NCBI GenBank assembly: GCA_037176885.1
Contig: JAWWNJ010000009.1
Span: forward strand, 2,790,001 to 2,854,000
Length of the DNA: 64,000 nt
Origin: Favolaschia claudopus
Taxonomy: Eukaryota > Basidiomycota > Agaricomycetes > Agaricales > Mycenaceae
Direction: 5' to 3'
Part shown: positions 32,101-44,858 of the stretch, in pieces
How positions within the stretch are numbered: the first letter of the stretch is position 1
Layout: every line of letters begins with the position of its first letter
The notes under the pieces: model-generated
The model's database searches: none
What the model was told of the DNA's origin: nothing
The model's input: the letters and a program-made list of their open reading frames with translations, nothing else
Position numbers and translations under genes: made by a program

Positions 32101-32440
32101 TGGTCGTTTGGCGGTAAATCCTTCTTCCTGGCCGTTCAATGAGTTCTGACTTGCTGTTTTGTTTTGCTCTGGATTCAACATTGGACCTCAGAGTTGCAAA
32201 ATTCAACTTTGGACTTCAAATTCTCGCCATTCCTTCAAATTCAGCGCTCTATGACGACTTTACACGCGTGGACTTGTCCAAATCCGACTTTTCGACGAGA
32301 ACTATTCAAAAAGTGCCGACACGACGGATTTTCGCCTCGCGGCCGACTCCCAGCCCTAAATACGAGTTCTTCCTTTAAAACAGCTGCTTGTCTTGGATTA
32401 TTTCACAGTGGGGACTTCGTGAATTTCGACTTTTGACTTG
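29190..32440 (+). other. Exon-module string of unit A
   Basis: Plus-strand counterpart of the inverted-copy modules. Splice-flanked blocks carry GCCGCCGGCAGGC at about 30490, 30689 and 30893, with a variant at 31066 (steps of ~170-205 bp), and the palindromic GCGCCGCGCAGCGGCGC type near 30777, 30943 and 31145. From about 31.5 kb the modules shrink and carry a TTCCCGCGAGCGG word (31515, 31751; degenerate at 31940 and 32088). Introns have GTAAGT/GTGAGT donors and CTGAC/CTAAC-type branch points. Peptides resembling the other copies occur (NILEYANAHQAHDACAAS, YKPPAGNFRVLDVKTAGLYF), but several exons have in-frame stops. Confidence 0.45.
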
Positions 32441-32483
32441 TATTCTATAAAATTGCAATGAACACGACTTTACACCCTAATTA

Positions 32484-32590
32484 ACGCGTCAAAGCGCGAC
32501 TGTACGCGTCTCCCATCTCCCCCTCAACCCTCCCAACTCCCCCCAACCAAACAACGCGTCGACGCGTCCCCAAGTCACGGGAAAACGCGT
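32484..32590. promoter_or_regulatory. Cluster of five ACGCGT boxes, unit A
   Basis: ACGCGT starts at 32484, 32504, 32554, 32562 and 32585. This is the MluI cell-cycle box bound by MBF (Mbp1/Swi6-type factors) at G1/S promoters in fungi. All five are kept in unit C although that part is otherwise diverged. Confidence 0.55.
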
Positions 32591-33204
32591 CTGTGTATGT
32601 TGAATATTTGATTTTTCTCCTCGACAATCAAGGCGCAAACAAACAAGGGGTCCGTGCACGATCCCGAAAACCATAAAGCTGAACAAAATGGGCGACGCAG
32701 TACGCCTTGGCGACGCATGCCTTAGCGTGAGCAGGCCGTGCGCAGTGTCTGGGAATTTCCTTTTTAAGACGAAAGAAATTTATTCGAACTGACGCCTCCA
32801 GCGTCTTCGACGTTGGCATCCCCTCCCTTTGATACCCCATCCGTCCCCAAGTCTATGTCGGCGTTGTCTCCACTCACTAATATCGCGCTTGGTCTTTCTG
32901 GCCCACTTACCGTCGCCCGTGGCACTCAACAACAAACACATACGACCATCCATCTGCCCGAACCGCTTCTTGTTCTCTCCGCTCGACGTATTCAAATGAC
33001 CATGTCAAGCTCCCGCCGATGCAATCTCTATTCAATGGCCTCATTCTCCTGCTTCCATGCGTTCCTCTCAATGCTTTCTTTCACTTCGTCGCTGCGAATA
33101 TGCTGTCCCGCTGCTGCCTAGGCGTAGTCTGAGGTGTAAAGACATTAAAATTTCTCGGTCAGTACAGTCATCGGCGTCTATAATATAATATATCACTGCA
33201 TACT

Positions 33205-34186
33205 TTACACGAAACCCTGAAGGACGAATCAGTCGGCAGTCCGGTAAACCAACGAAGGAACAAGCTCACCCCATTGACCCTAATATTCTGACCGTTTACC
33301 CACTGCGCCGCCGGACTCGCAAGAAACGACACGACCGGCGCGATATCCTCCACCTCGCCTAAGCGTCCACTCGGCGCGAGCTTCGCAATATGGTCGATCA
33401 CCTGCTGCGGCTTGCCCTCGCGGAAGAGCGGGGTGTCGACGGGGCCGGGGGAGACGGTGTTGACGGTGATGCCTTTGGCGCCGAGGTCCTTTGCGAGGAT
33501 GCGGGAGAGTTGCTCGACGGCGCCTTTGGTTGCGGTGTAGATGAGGGAGTTGGTGGCGACGACTGGTGGGATTGGGAGGTGAGTTAGGGATTGGCGGAGG
33601 AGGGGAGTGAGAGTAGAGGAAACGTACCGGTGGCGCCGGTGAGACTGGTGGAGAAGAATATTATACGGCCGCCGGCTGAAAATCTATTAGATATAAAGCA
33701 TGATATGATCATGACGGAGAACGTACGGGTGGGTAAGAGCGGTGCGGCGGCATGAGCCAAGAACAACGGGCCCTTCACGTTCGTCGCAAAATGCGAGTCA
33801 TAAAACTGCTCATCTACATCTGCAAGAACCTTCGACCCCATAATCCCAGCATTCAGCACCAATATATCGATCCCGCCGAACGCCTTCACAGCTTCATCGA
33901 CAAGATGTTTCCCACCAGCGATTGTCGAGGCGTCAGCTTTGACTATCGCAGCGGATCCACCGGAAGATTTGATTGAAGACGCAACCTCTTCAGCAGCTTT
34001 GGAGTCGTTGACATAGTTGACTACGACTTTCGCGCCTTGGGCGCCCATGTGTTTGGCGATGGCGGCACCGATGGACCGCGAGGATCCAGTAATAACGGCG
34101 ATTTTTCCTGTAGAAAGAGACGTTCGGTTAACTCAGGCTGCGATTGAGCCCAATCCGCAAAGCTTACCTTTCAGAGACATGGACAT
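33205..34186 (-). CDS. Short-chain dehydrogenase/reductase, copy 2
   Basis: Five exons (34186-34168, 34107-33727, 33675-33628, 33562-33270, 33216-33205) encode 250 aa with the same TGSSRSIG, NAG and YxxxK motifs as copy 1. The differences from copy 1 cluster in the last two exons and last intron (for example EDIAPVV for DDIAPVV); copy 3 shares these differences. Intact. Confidence 0.9.
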
Positions 34187-37100
34187 TTTGCAGGGAGGAG
34201 TAGAGAAGAGTTGGTATGTCGTTTGTCAAAGATACTCATGATTATATAGCAGCAGGGAGAATGTGGGTCTTGACGTCGAGTCGCACAACGATCGTGAGCA
34301 AGTGGAGGCAAGCCGGCGCTGGGTGGGTCGCGCCGAATGGCCCATCATCGAATTCGGCTTTTGGCATTTGCCGAATGCTCATGAAAATTCTGAGAAAAGA
34401 TGCTGAAAAAAGCGGAAAATTCACCACACTCGAGATAGGTAAGTGCATAGAGAAGCAAGTGTTCGGTCCTTGGCCACGGTGTTAAATTGAAGCCTAGGTG
34501 TGTAGAAATGAGGACCAGAAATTCGTGTCGTGGATCTTCGGAGTTGGGTGGGTCAGCGACCCCGCCCACATATTTGAAGAGGGCGAGAGGGGTGAGAGTG
34601 CTTTCATCCTGAGGTGGGTGTAGTCGTTTCCGTCGATGTTCCGCCAGCCATAGTGGAGACCCTCGAAAAAGATTTTAACGAACTGAGTTTGAATGCGTCA
34701 AGACGTGAATTTCGATAAATTGCTACACGCGACGCGGTCAAGCTGCAAGACTGCAAAGACTGGAATCAGTGTTAGAGAGGTAGGTAGCGAACACGCGATC
34801 TCAAGGGGGGGTAGAATAGTTCGCCGCCGTGCAAGGTTGAATCGTCGTAATTGCCATATTCATATTGAAAGGGATCAGGAATGGTGAGAGAGAAAAAGGG
34901 TTTGTATGTCATTCAACTGCTTTCCAAGTCAATTGAAGTAGAGCTGTAAGAGCCAGAGGTTAGCTTGAGTAGGTGGAGGTTGAAGTTCAAGTTGAAGGAG
35001 TGGCGTACCATCGGCAATAGGGTTAGGGTTAGCTAGCTCGCTCTTGGCAACGTTCACCACAACCCTTTTCTTCAGGCTGAACACCATGCAAAGAATGCGC
35101 CTCAAAGCCACTGCCTGACGCCTTCAAGATCTTTCATCGTCTCGCTCGTAATTTGGTCTCTGAAAACGCATTGTCACCGGTCGGGATCTTGCGCCATTCG
35201 AGATGTCTCACTCTCCAGCCGGCCGTCGTCTCACCTCCACACCCATTCCCCAACTCTCCCCGGCAACAACGACACGAATTGCACGAGACATAAACGCCGC
35301 GTAGCCGCTACCACGGGCAAAAGGTGCGTGGCGATGCTTTTTGAAGGTTTCTCTTGTTTCTCATCCCTCTCCCTCTAGCTCGGTCTTCCCACCGCACGAC
35401 GTAGCGCCCCCGCCGCCCCTTCCCTACCGCACCACCTTCGTCTCGTGCACCCAATTTGACCACTCGCCGCACTTGCCACTTAACCACACTTCCAAATGCG
35501 TCACATTCGCGGTTTCGCTTACACCCCCATCCCGCTCACTCTCCCCGCCTCTATCTACCACCACCCATCAACCACCCATGTCCACCGACGCATCAGCGGC
35601 GACGTCAACGTTATAAACGTGCGTCACCGCTGTCTTTTTGAGTACCCACGCTAACGACGTCTTTTTTGTTACTTTTTTTTTTACCTTTTCCACGCCGTTC
35701 CCGCTCTCACACCAATCTCCCTTCGCACCACCACTCTACGCACCCACAGCCACCGACTCCACACCTCCCTGCCCGACGCCCGCCGTTCGCGAAGCCGGCG
35801 CTGACATGTGGATATCTACAGGGTACAGCAAAGTAAATACAAGGTATGTCCACCTCTTACAACTCCCTCCCGCGCCCTACTAACGACATCTCCGTCTCCC
35901 CTAGCCCACCGCCTTTCCCCTCGACTCGTACCCCGCCGCCCCGCTCGATCCCGACCCCCAGAACGCCGCCGCTGCGCCGTCTCCACGCTTTTCGACAACC
36001 TGGATCCAAAACCGACCCCTCTCCCTTCCATCTCCAGCACCCGCGTCGCGCCCCAACCGACGGCGCCGCCGCCGCCTGCCTTCGTCGACACCATCAAGAC
36101 GCCGTCATCGTCACGCCGGCGCCTCCGCGTCTCGACCGACTCGAAAATGCGCGCTAGAAATCAAAATCAGCTAAGTTCTTTTGTTTCTGATGCTAAACGA
36201 AGGAGAAAATCACTCACTTCTTGCAATAGACTCCTCGTCACCCTCAACCCCGACATTGTCGTTTCGGCGCGCCGTGCGCCGATCGACTCTGAAATGCGCG
36301 GAAATCTAGATTCAAGTGAGTTCTTTATTGCTTGGGAAGGCGGGGATGCGTGGGATTGCTGGCGGCGGGCGCGGCGGTTCGCGGCGGGACGAGAATGGAA
36401 CGGCGGGGGATGGGCGGCGGGTCGGGGTCGGGCTGTCGAAACGAGACGACACGAAGTCGATACGGTAGCGTAATCTACCTACAATGTAACTTAATAGTCA
36501 ATTTGAATGAAATGGCGCTTGTTTCAAAATCAAATGACATCTGCGGGGCTGAATTGTCAGTAAGGAAATCGTGACCGGCGTACGACTCGAATTGAAGTGG
36601 AAGTGAATCAAAGGAAAGACAGGAAAATTCACCTGTATTAAAATGAAGGCGCGAGCTGGACGGAGTTGGGTCGTGTTTTTTGGAAGAGATGAGTTATGAA
36701 CCGTGCGCTGAGTTGGGTTGTCAGCGCACGAGGAAGATGAAGAGAAGAAATGAATGCTTACCTTCAGAACCCTTCAACCTCTTCACCCCGAAGCAAATTG
36801 AACGCGAGTCGACTCAAGTCGACTCGCTCGGGTTGAACAAACCCGCAGATTGAGAATTGAGGCGAAGATCTGGGAAGCAAAGGAAAGATTAGTTGAAGTT
36901 GAACGTGTAGAGACGACGACACAAAAGGAAACAAAAGGAAATCAAACAAGGTGGACAAAATGAAGGGGCGTACGTACCCGTCGAGGACTCGAGAATCAAG
37001 TCAAAGATGAAATTGAGTTCAAGTCAACCTTGAGTTTGAATTACCTACTTGACTTGCAACCAACCAACCAACAAACGAACAAAAGAAAGAAAACAAATAA

Positions 37101-40100
37101 GTGGAACGGAACTCACCCCACTCGAGTCCGAGGTTCATTCAACTTCTAATGAAACTTTGACTTCAACCTTGAATGGATTTGTCGACTCGAGAACAATCGT
37201 TCGCGTTGAACCTGTAGAAGGAAAAGAAAGGTTAAGGTCAGTTGAGGTTCGGTTCGAGTTGATGTTGAGTTGAACTCACAGAATAGATAAAAGTCAGGTG
37301 TATATATGTATACCTTCGCTTGTATAGGTGCGCGCGCGCGATTCAAAGCGGCATAGGTTCATCCTTCAAAGTTCAAGTTAATGATTAGAGTAACGAATTG
37401 AAATTGAACGTACCTCAAGCAAAAATGCCATACTTTCGGCGTTGAGTTTGAGGTACACGGGAGGCTTGGTGCGGCGGGGCATAGATTCAGTATCTGGGGT
37501 GTATAGAAGCACATTTAGCATCAATTCGAGTCGTGTTTTTGGAGTAGAACGTGAATACATACCGGCATAGTCGAGGAGCAGCGTGAAGAAATGCATACCA
37601 GCCCCGACCTGCTGAAATGAAGCGCAAAATCAGTAATGCGATGCAACGAAATTCAAGGAATTAAACCCAGGCAAGCCGAAATTAAAGCCATCGACAAAAG
37701 AAAAGTGACTAGAAGATAAAACTCACCAACGAGCCATATCCATTGACTGGCAGACGTTCTCACGTCGAATGGGCTGTTGAATGCAGTCAGCGTGTTGATG
37801 ATGAAACAGGAAGGAGAAAAGAAACGGCGCACCGAAATGTGCATCTCACTGCACCTCGGCGGTTGAAAGCAAACCTGACAAGAAATCAAAGAGTCAGTGT
37901 ACCTCGAGAGATGAGTAAGGCCAATACGACGCACCTTATGCCTAAAAACCTCAACACCTCCTGACAACAACTCGAAGACTTTAAAGAGAAAGAGAAAGAA
38001 TATACTAGCCCAAGTGAACAGTCAGATGAATTGAAACCAGACGACGTTAAGAGAGAAGGAACTTACTTGAATATAAACGACACAGTAGTAGGCTACTATA
38101 GAAAGCAAGATTAGTTCAATAACAACTCGTTCGAATCAATACACGCACCGTGATTAGCAACTAGAACTAAATTGAAATGAAGTTGGTTGAGGGGTAGGAT
38201 GAAGGGCCGGGTTGAAGACGAACCTGTAGAGGATGGAGTTAGTCAAGGGAATAAAGTCGAAGTGAGATCTGAATAGAAGGTTTAAAATAAATATGAATGT
38301 AATGAGAGGAAAGAAAGGTTGGGTTGGGTTGGGATTATGAACAATGTCGGCGAAAGGGTATGTTGAGTGGCGCGAGGCGGGAGGGATAGAATGAAGAAGA
38401 AAGTAAAAGAGAGATAAAAAAGATCACCTCTAGCACAGACCGCTCAACACCACCCAACCCGAATCCAACATCGACGTCGACCACGGCGAGCTAGGAGACA
38501 CATCAGCGAGGAGACTACGGTAGACGACGTACGAGAGGTTGGAGGCGGCGAGCAAGCAGAGGAGAGGTTGAGAGGGAGAGGTTGAGAGAGGAAGGTGGTG
38601 GTAGGAGGGAAAGGAGGGAGATGGGTTGGACTTCAACCCACGGGCCTTATATACCCTCACCTCCTCCCGATCTCCTACCCGATTTCCCTAACCCTCCCAT
38701 GGCGAAAACAACGCAAATCGGCCCCGCGGACCTCGCAGAGTCAGCTTAAAATAGAATCCTCCGCCTGAGTCATCCTACACGCGGTGTCTCATCAGGGTGG
38801 TTGGAACCCTGAATTAGCCAGAAATATTCAGAACTCAGCGGAGATGCAATTAACAAGCCCACGCACCGGATCCCAGATAGATTTGCTTGTTTCCAATAGT
38901 TTTCGTCACCAAACTCCGCCGATACCTTGATCCTCCGCCCTGAAAACTCGGATGTCGCAAAACCGTCGAATCGTAGCTATCGAGCGTTGGACACCAATAC
39001 GAGCTAGAGAACAAGTCCAAAAAGCAAGTTAGAGTATAAGGAATGTCTCCTAAATCTAAAAACAGCATGAGTCATAACCATATCTCCAGATAAGCGAGAT
39101 GTGCGAAAACGAACCAGATTTACCTGAGCGTTCTCCGCCGCCCTGCTGCCTCCCACACCGCCCCAAAATCATCGCCCGTATCTAAGAAACTCAAAATAGC
39201 GAATTAATGCCGCATGCCCGCGGTCTTCGTCTTCGATTTCGATTTTTTGCTCGATTGCGTGAAGTCGCCGTGTTTGCAGATCCAGCGGCCCTGAGTGCTC
39301 ATTTGCGCCGGATTAGCACTAGAGTAACTACTATATGTATACAAGTACTCACCTAGGACCCCCCAGCCCAAAGACCCAGCGAAACGAAAAAAGATGATGG
39401 AGGGAGAAGACAAGGAGTGAAGAACTTCCTATTCTGGACGCTGGCGTTGAACTGTCAAACTCTGTTTGGCGGTGCTTGCGCTCGGCTTGCTCTCTCCCGC
39501 CACCTCCGAAACTTTTCTATCGGCTCTCTTCACAGCGGCACTCTGGCGAACCCGGCAGCGTATGCTTGGACCAGCGGCATTCAAGGTCCCCGTCGTTTCG
39601 GCATCCAACAGGCGGCCTGGAAGCAAGTTAAGCGAAATTGGCCGATTTGATTGATATCAAATCCATCCCTTCAACACGCGGAATTGCGCTGCCGTAGGGC
39701 TTCTCGGGCTGTAAAGGCCAGTTCTGGCGTCACTAGGGTCTCCCGCCGCCGTCTATTTCTGGTTCTGCTTGACTCGCGCGATGGACTGCCCCCGATACCG
39801 ACGAAATTGAATCGGGATGTCGTTCGACGGTCAAAAATAGTTATTGCTCAGCTCAAATCGCCGAGTTTGAGGTAAGTGTGTTCTGCTGATTGTGAGGGTG
39901 AATTGCTATTCTCATTCTATTTCGTTCCTGTCCGCATTTAGTTCCGATTCTATTCAAAAACTTGTGACGATGTTAAAACATGTTCAAATTGACATGTCGG
40001 CTTTCGGCTCTGAGAGTTAATGCTGCCTCTGAAGGATTGGGTTTGCTTTGAATGTGAGTTTCTGTCTCTATTCCGTTCCGTACCTTTGAGTCATTTTCGC

Positions 40101-43100
40101 CTTCTCATTTAAATCCCTTTCCAGATCCTCGAGGAAGTCGATGAGATGTTCTCCAACCTGGATCATCGAGCATTCAATTCCACAGGAATATTGTATTTAG
40201 CGCGATAGTGAGTTACTTATTTCTTGCTCTCTCCTCTTTTCTCGAGCTTGTACATTCGTGTTTGAACTCAAAGCGCGTTGAGTTGGTTCCAGTTCTATCT
40301 TCGCGCCAAACCACGTCACGGAAGCGCTCATAATATCGGTGCCCATGCGCCAATCCCACTCATTCGAGTAGCTACGACAGCGTTCGGAGCGCGAGTCCGG
40401 AAATAACCCACTAACCAATCTAGTTACCATTTTCCCTTAGAATATTTGACTCAACGGTTGCGTTGCAGAAACATCACCCGATTTGGAAGCATCAAAATCG
40501 GCGGAACCTGTGCGGTCAGGGTCAACGACACGGGTGTGTTGATTTGTTTTGTTGAATGATTGATCACGGCACAGCACGTCTCTTTATTACCACCACCACC
40601 CCAACGTCTCTTTCTCCCACTTTTCGCCCTCTTCCTCCGCTCTTCGTCTCGCCTCGTCAACGCCAACCACCTTCATTCATCCTACGTCCACCGATACCCT
40701 GCCTCCAGCTTCTGTTCTTCACACTCGACCGTCGCATATGTGAGCCACTTCCATCTTCCACCTTGTATTCAATGCTCACGATTTTTTCAGCCGTTTTTGA
40801 GCTCGCCTCGCATCCACAAGCAGACCTCGCCGACAATGACTTCATAGGACTTCATCTACACGGCGCCGACTCCAACTCAACCAGCCGGTGAGCCACTCAT
40901 TTCTCTTTTCATTTTTCAGTACTGACGATTCCTCTGGCCCGTTTTCGAAGACGCCTTCGCCACCGACGGTCAAACTCCCGCCTCCACATTCAACTCAACA
41001 TCTTGGAGTACGCCAATGCCCACCAAGCTCATGACGCATGCGCCGCGAGCCTCGCCAAGGCTTCGAAGTTCTTCAGGTACGTGAGCCTCTCGACCTACTG
41101 ATCTTACAATGATTCTGACGACATTCCAACAGTGTTGGACATCATACATTTAGATCTTCGGCCGCCGGCAGGCAAGCACCCGCCCCTTCATCTCAAACCA
41201 CCAAATCGACCTTCGATCTTGGAAGACCTCGGCGACCGAGTGGCGCGTAGCGGCGCAAACATTTAACTGCATACATCAACGTTACGCGAGCGGGGATGTG
41301 CGAACGGTAAGTCTTTTACTCTTGCTTCTCAATATCAACTGACCTTCAACTTTTTGTCAGAGATACAAGCCGCCGGCAGGCAATTTCCGCGTCCTGGACG
41401 TCAAGACGGCGGGTTTATACTTCAATCTCGATGATTCTCGGCGTCGGTGAGCGCCGCGCAGCGGCGCGAGGCCCAGTGACGGTATATACCGACGTCCCGC
41501 AAGCGGGCCGCACCTCCGGCGAGTACTCAACACTTGTTTTCGATAGCACAATGTTCCAGTTTTCAAGCCGCCGGCAGGCTAGCCCCGCGTCTCCACGTTA
41601 AAGGCCTAGGTGGGAGCGCGGCGCAGCGGCGCGGTATCGACGTTTTGCGAGCGGAACGCATGATCTCGTGAGTCTTCAACGCCTTGCCCCTCAATGCTTC
41701 ATTTCTGAGTTTATACCAGCTTTTTTTTCACAGGCTCGGGCCGCCGGGAGGCTAACCCCACCCCCGACATTCCACCCATCGAGTTCCCAAACAACTCGAA
41801 GGGGGTGTTGTCTCCGTTACCGCCGCGCCGCGCAGCGGCGCTTACCTTGCATTACCTATGTTTCGCCACCCGGGCAGCGGCATCTCATGTATGCAACCTC
41901 CCTCTGCTAGTCAAACCTATCGCTGACTTTTCATACAGGAATTTGGTTTACACTTCCGTTTGTTCAAAGGTAGGTTCAAATATTCCTTCCAGTTCAAAAC
42001 TTTGACTAGACAGATTGTCGTCCGCTGAACGACGATACCATGAGCGAACTGTACTGCCGGTGAGCTCACGCGTACCATTCTCTTTAGATTGGACTTCAAC
42101 TCATTCATTCAACGAAGATGCTTGTGAAGTAAGGATTATTTAAACATTGAATCCGCTGCGACGTCCGCCGACCGACAATTACTAGATAGAACGAGTTCCC
42201 GCGAGCGGCTCATATGCTCGGTAAGTTGTTCATCCTGTTCAATCAACGTCAACTTACCATTCGGTGGCTGCAGACGCCTCTCAATTTGAATATCTGCGAG
42301 CGGGTTCTTCGTACCCTAGATTAGGGTTAGGTCTTCGTGCTAGACGAGTGCGAAGGTATTCTTTGATTCAATCTCATTCAACACTTATCCCGCTTGTCAC
42401 TTTCAAAATTCGATTTTTTCAGAGTTCCCGCGAGCGGCCCCGATCGTAAGCTCCCGTTTCTGTATGTCTTTCTTCTTTCTACAACGCTAACTATACCTCT
42501 AATTTTCAAAATTTGATTTTTCGCCGTCCCGCGGCCTTCAACTTCAATTCCTAGCCTTCAAGAGGGCTCAAAATCGTGTTCAAGAATCACAAATACACGA
42601 CATATCAACTTCCCGCGACCAACGAATGTACTGGTAAGTTTTCTGCTGCCTCTGTTTTGATCGAGTTCTGACTCCATTTCTTTTAGCAATGCTTCAAAAT
42701 TCTCAACTCTGCTTCAAAACGGCGGCTTTCAGTCAAAAATCGCGATGACACGACGTATCGAGTGCCCGCAAGTGGTCGTTTGGCGGTAAATCCTTCTTCC
42801 TGGCCGTTCAATGAGTTCTGACTTGCTGTTTTGTTTTGCTCTGGATTCAACATTGGACCTCAGAGTTGCAAAATTCAACTTTGGACTTCAAATTCTCGCC
42901 ATTCCTTCAAATTCAGCGCTTTATGACGACTTTACACGCGTGGACTTGTCCAAATCCGACTTTTCGACGAGAACTATTCAAAAAGTGCCGACACGACGGA
43001 TTTTCGCCTCGCGGCCGACTCCCAGCCCTAAATACGAGTTCTTCCTTTAAAACAGCTGCTTGTCTTGGATTATTTCACAGTGGGGACTTCGTGAATTTCG

Positions 43101-43155
43101 ACTTTTGACTTGTATTCTATAAAATTGCAATGAACACGACTTTACACCCTAATTA

Positions 43156-43262
43156 ACGCGTCAAAGCGCGACTGTACGCGTCTCCCATCTCCCCCTCAAC
43201 CCTCCCAACTCCCCCCAACCAAACAACGCGTCGACGCGTCCCCAAGTCACGGGAAAACGCGT
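43156..43262. promoter_or_regulatory. Cluster of five ACGCGT boxes, unit B
   Basis: Exact counterpart of 32484-32590. Confidence 0.55.
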
Positions 43263-43876
43263 CTGTGTATGTTGAATATTTGATTTTTCTCCTCGACAAT
43301 CAAGGCGCAAACAAACAAGGGGTCCGTGCACGATCCCGAAAACCATAAAGCTGAACAAAATGGGCGACGCAGTACGCCTTGGCGACGCATGCCTTAGCGT
43401 GAGCAGGCCGTGCGCAGTGTCTGGGAATTTCCTTTTTAAGACGAAAGAAATTTATTCGAACTGACGCCTCCAGCGTCTTCGACGTTGGCATCCCCTCCCT
43501 TTGATACCCCATCCGTCCCCAAGTCTATGTCGGCGTTGTCTCCACTCACTAATATCGCGCTTGGTCTTTCTGGCCCACTTACCGTCGCCCGTGGCACTCA
43601 ACAACAAACACATACGACCATCCATCTGCCCGAACCGCTTCTTGTTCTCTCCGCTCGACGTATTCAAATGACCATGTCAAGCTCCCGCCGATGCAATCTC
43701 TATTCAATGACCTCATTCTCCTGCTTCCATGCGTTCCTCTCAATGCTTTCTTTCACTTCGTCGCTGCGAATATGCTGTCCCGCTGCTGCCTAGGCGTAGT
43801 CTGAGGTGTAAAGACATTAAAATTTCTCGGTCAGTACAGTCATCGGCGTCTATAATATAATATATCACTGCATACT

Positions 43877-44858
43877 TTACACGAAACCCTGAAGGACGAA
43901 TCAGTCGGCAGTCCGGTAAACCAACGAAGGAACAAGCTCACCCCATTGACCCTAATATTCTGACCGTTTACCCACTGCGCCGCCGGACTCGCAAGAAACG
44001 ACACGACCGGCGCGATATCCTCCACCTCGCCTAAGCGTCCACTCGGCGCGAGCTTCGCAATATGGTCGATCACCTGCTGCGGCTTGCCCTCGCGGAAGAG
44101 CGGGGTGTCGACGGGGCCGGGGGAGACGGTGTTGACGGTGATGCCTTTGGCGCCGAGGTCCTTTGCGAGGATGCGGGAGAGTTGCTCGACGGCGCCTTTG
44201 GTTGCGGTGTAGATGAGGGAGTTGGTGGCGACGACTGGTGGGATTGGGAGGTGAGTTAGGGATTGGCGGAGGAGGGGAGTGAGAGTAGAGGAAACGTACC
44301 GGTGGCGCCGGTGAGACTGGTGGAGAAGAATATTATACGGCCGCCGGCTGAAAATCTATTAGATATAAAGCATGATATGATCATGACGGAGAACGTACGG
44401 GTGGGTAAGAGCGGTGCGGCGGCATGAGCCAAGAACAACGGGCCCTTCACGTTCGTCGCAAAATGCGAGTCATAAAACTGCTCATCTACATCTGCAAGAA
44501 CCTTCGACCCCATAATCCCAGCATTCAGCACCAATATATCGATCCCGCCGAACGCCTTCACAGCTTCATCGACAAGATGTTTCCCACCAGCGATTGTCGA
44601 GGCGTCAGCTTTGACTATCGCAGCGGATCCACCGGAAGATTTGATTGAAGACGCAACCTCTTCAGCAGCTTTGGAGTCGTTGACATAGTTGACTACGACT
44701 TTCGCGCCTTGGGCGCCCATGTGTTTGGCGATGGCGGCACCGATGGACCGCGAGGATCCAGTAATAACGGCGATTTTTCCTGTAGAAAGAGACGTTCGGT
44801 TAACTCAGGCTGCGATTGAGCCCAATCCGCAAAGCTTACCTTTCAGAGACATGGACAT
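43877..44858 (-). CDS. Short-chain dehydrogenase/reductase, copy 3
   Basis: Offset +10,672 from copy 2 and indistinguishable from it at protein level as far as I can see: five exons, 250 aa, intact motifs. Confidence 0.9.

Larger units (their letters stand above)
22461..33204. repeat. Tandem unit A (10,744 bp)
   Basis: Measured from SDR stop codon to the next SDR stop codon. Layout: SDR gene (minus), a plus-strand intron-bearing block (about 24.5-25.8 kb), a minus-strand intron-bearing block (25.8-29.0 kb) with a TATA box, a plus-strand module string (29.2-32.4 kb), an ACGCGT cluster, and about 600 bp of spacer. Nearly identical to unit B; its SDR 3' end differs slightly from B and C, including a 5-bp length change in the last intron. 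Confidence 0.9.
33205..43876. repeat. Tandem unit B (10,672 bp)
   Basis: Same layout as unit A at +10,739 to +10,672 bp. The main difference is a 67-bp loss near 36330 with small indels just after it, inside the Pro/Ser-rich block; otherwise only scattered single-base changes. The TATA box is at 38645-38653. Confidence 0.9.
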
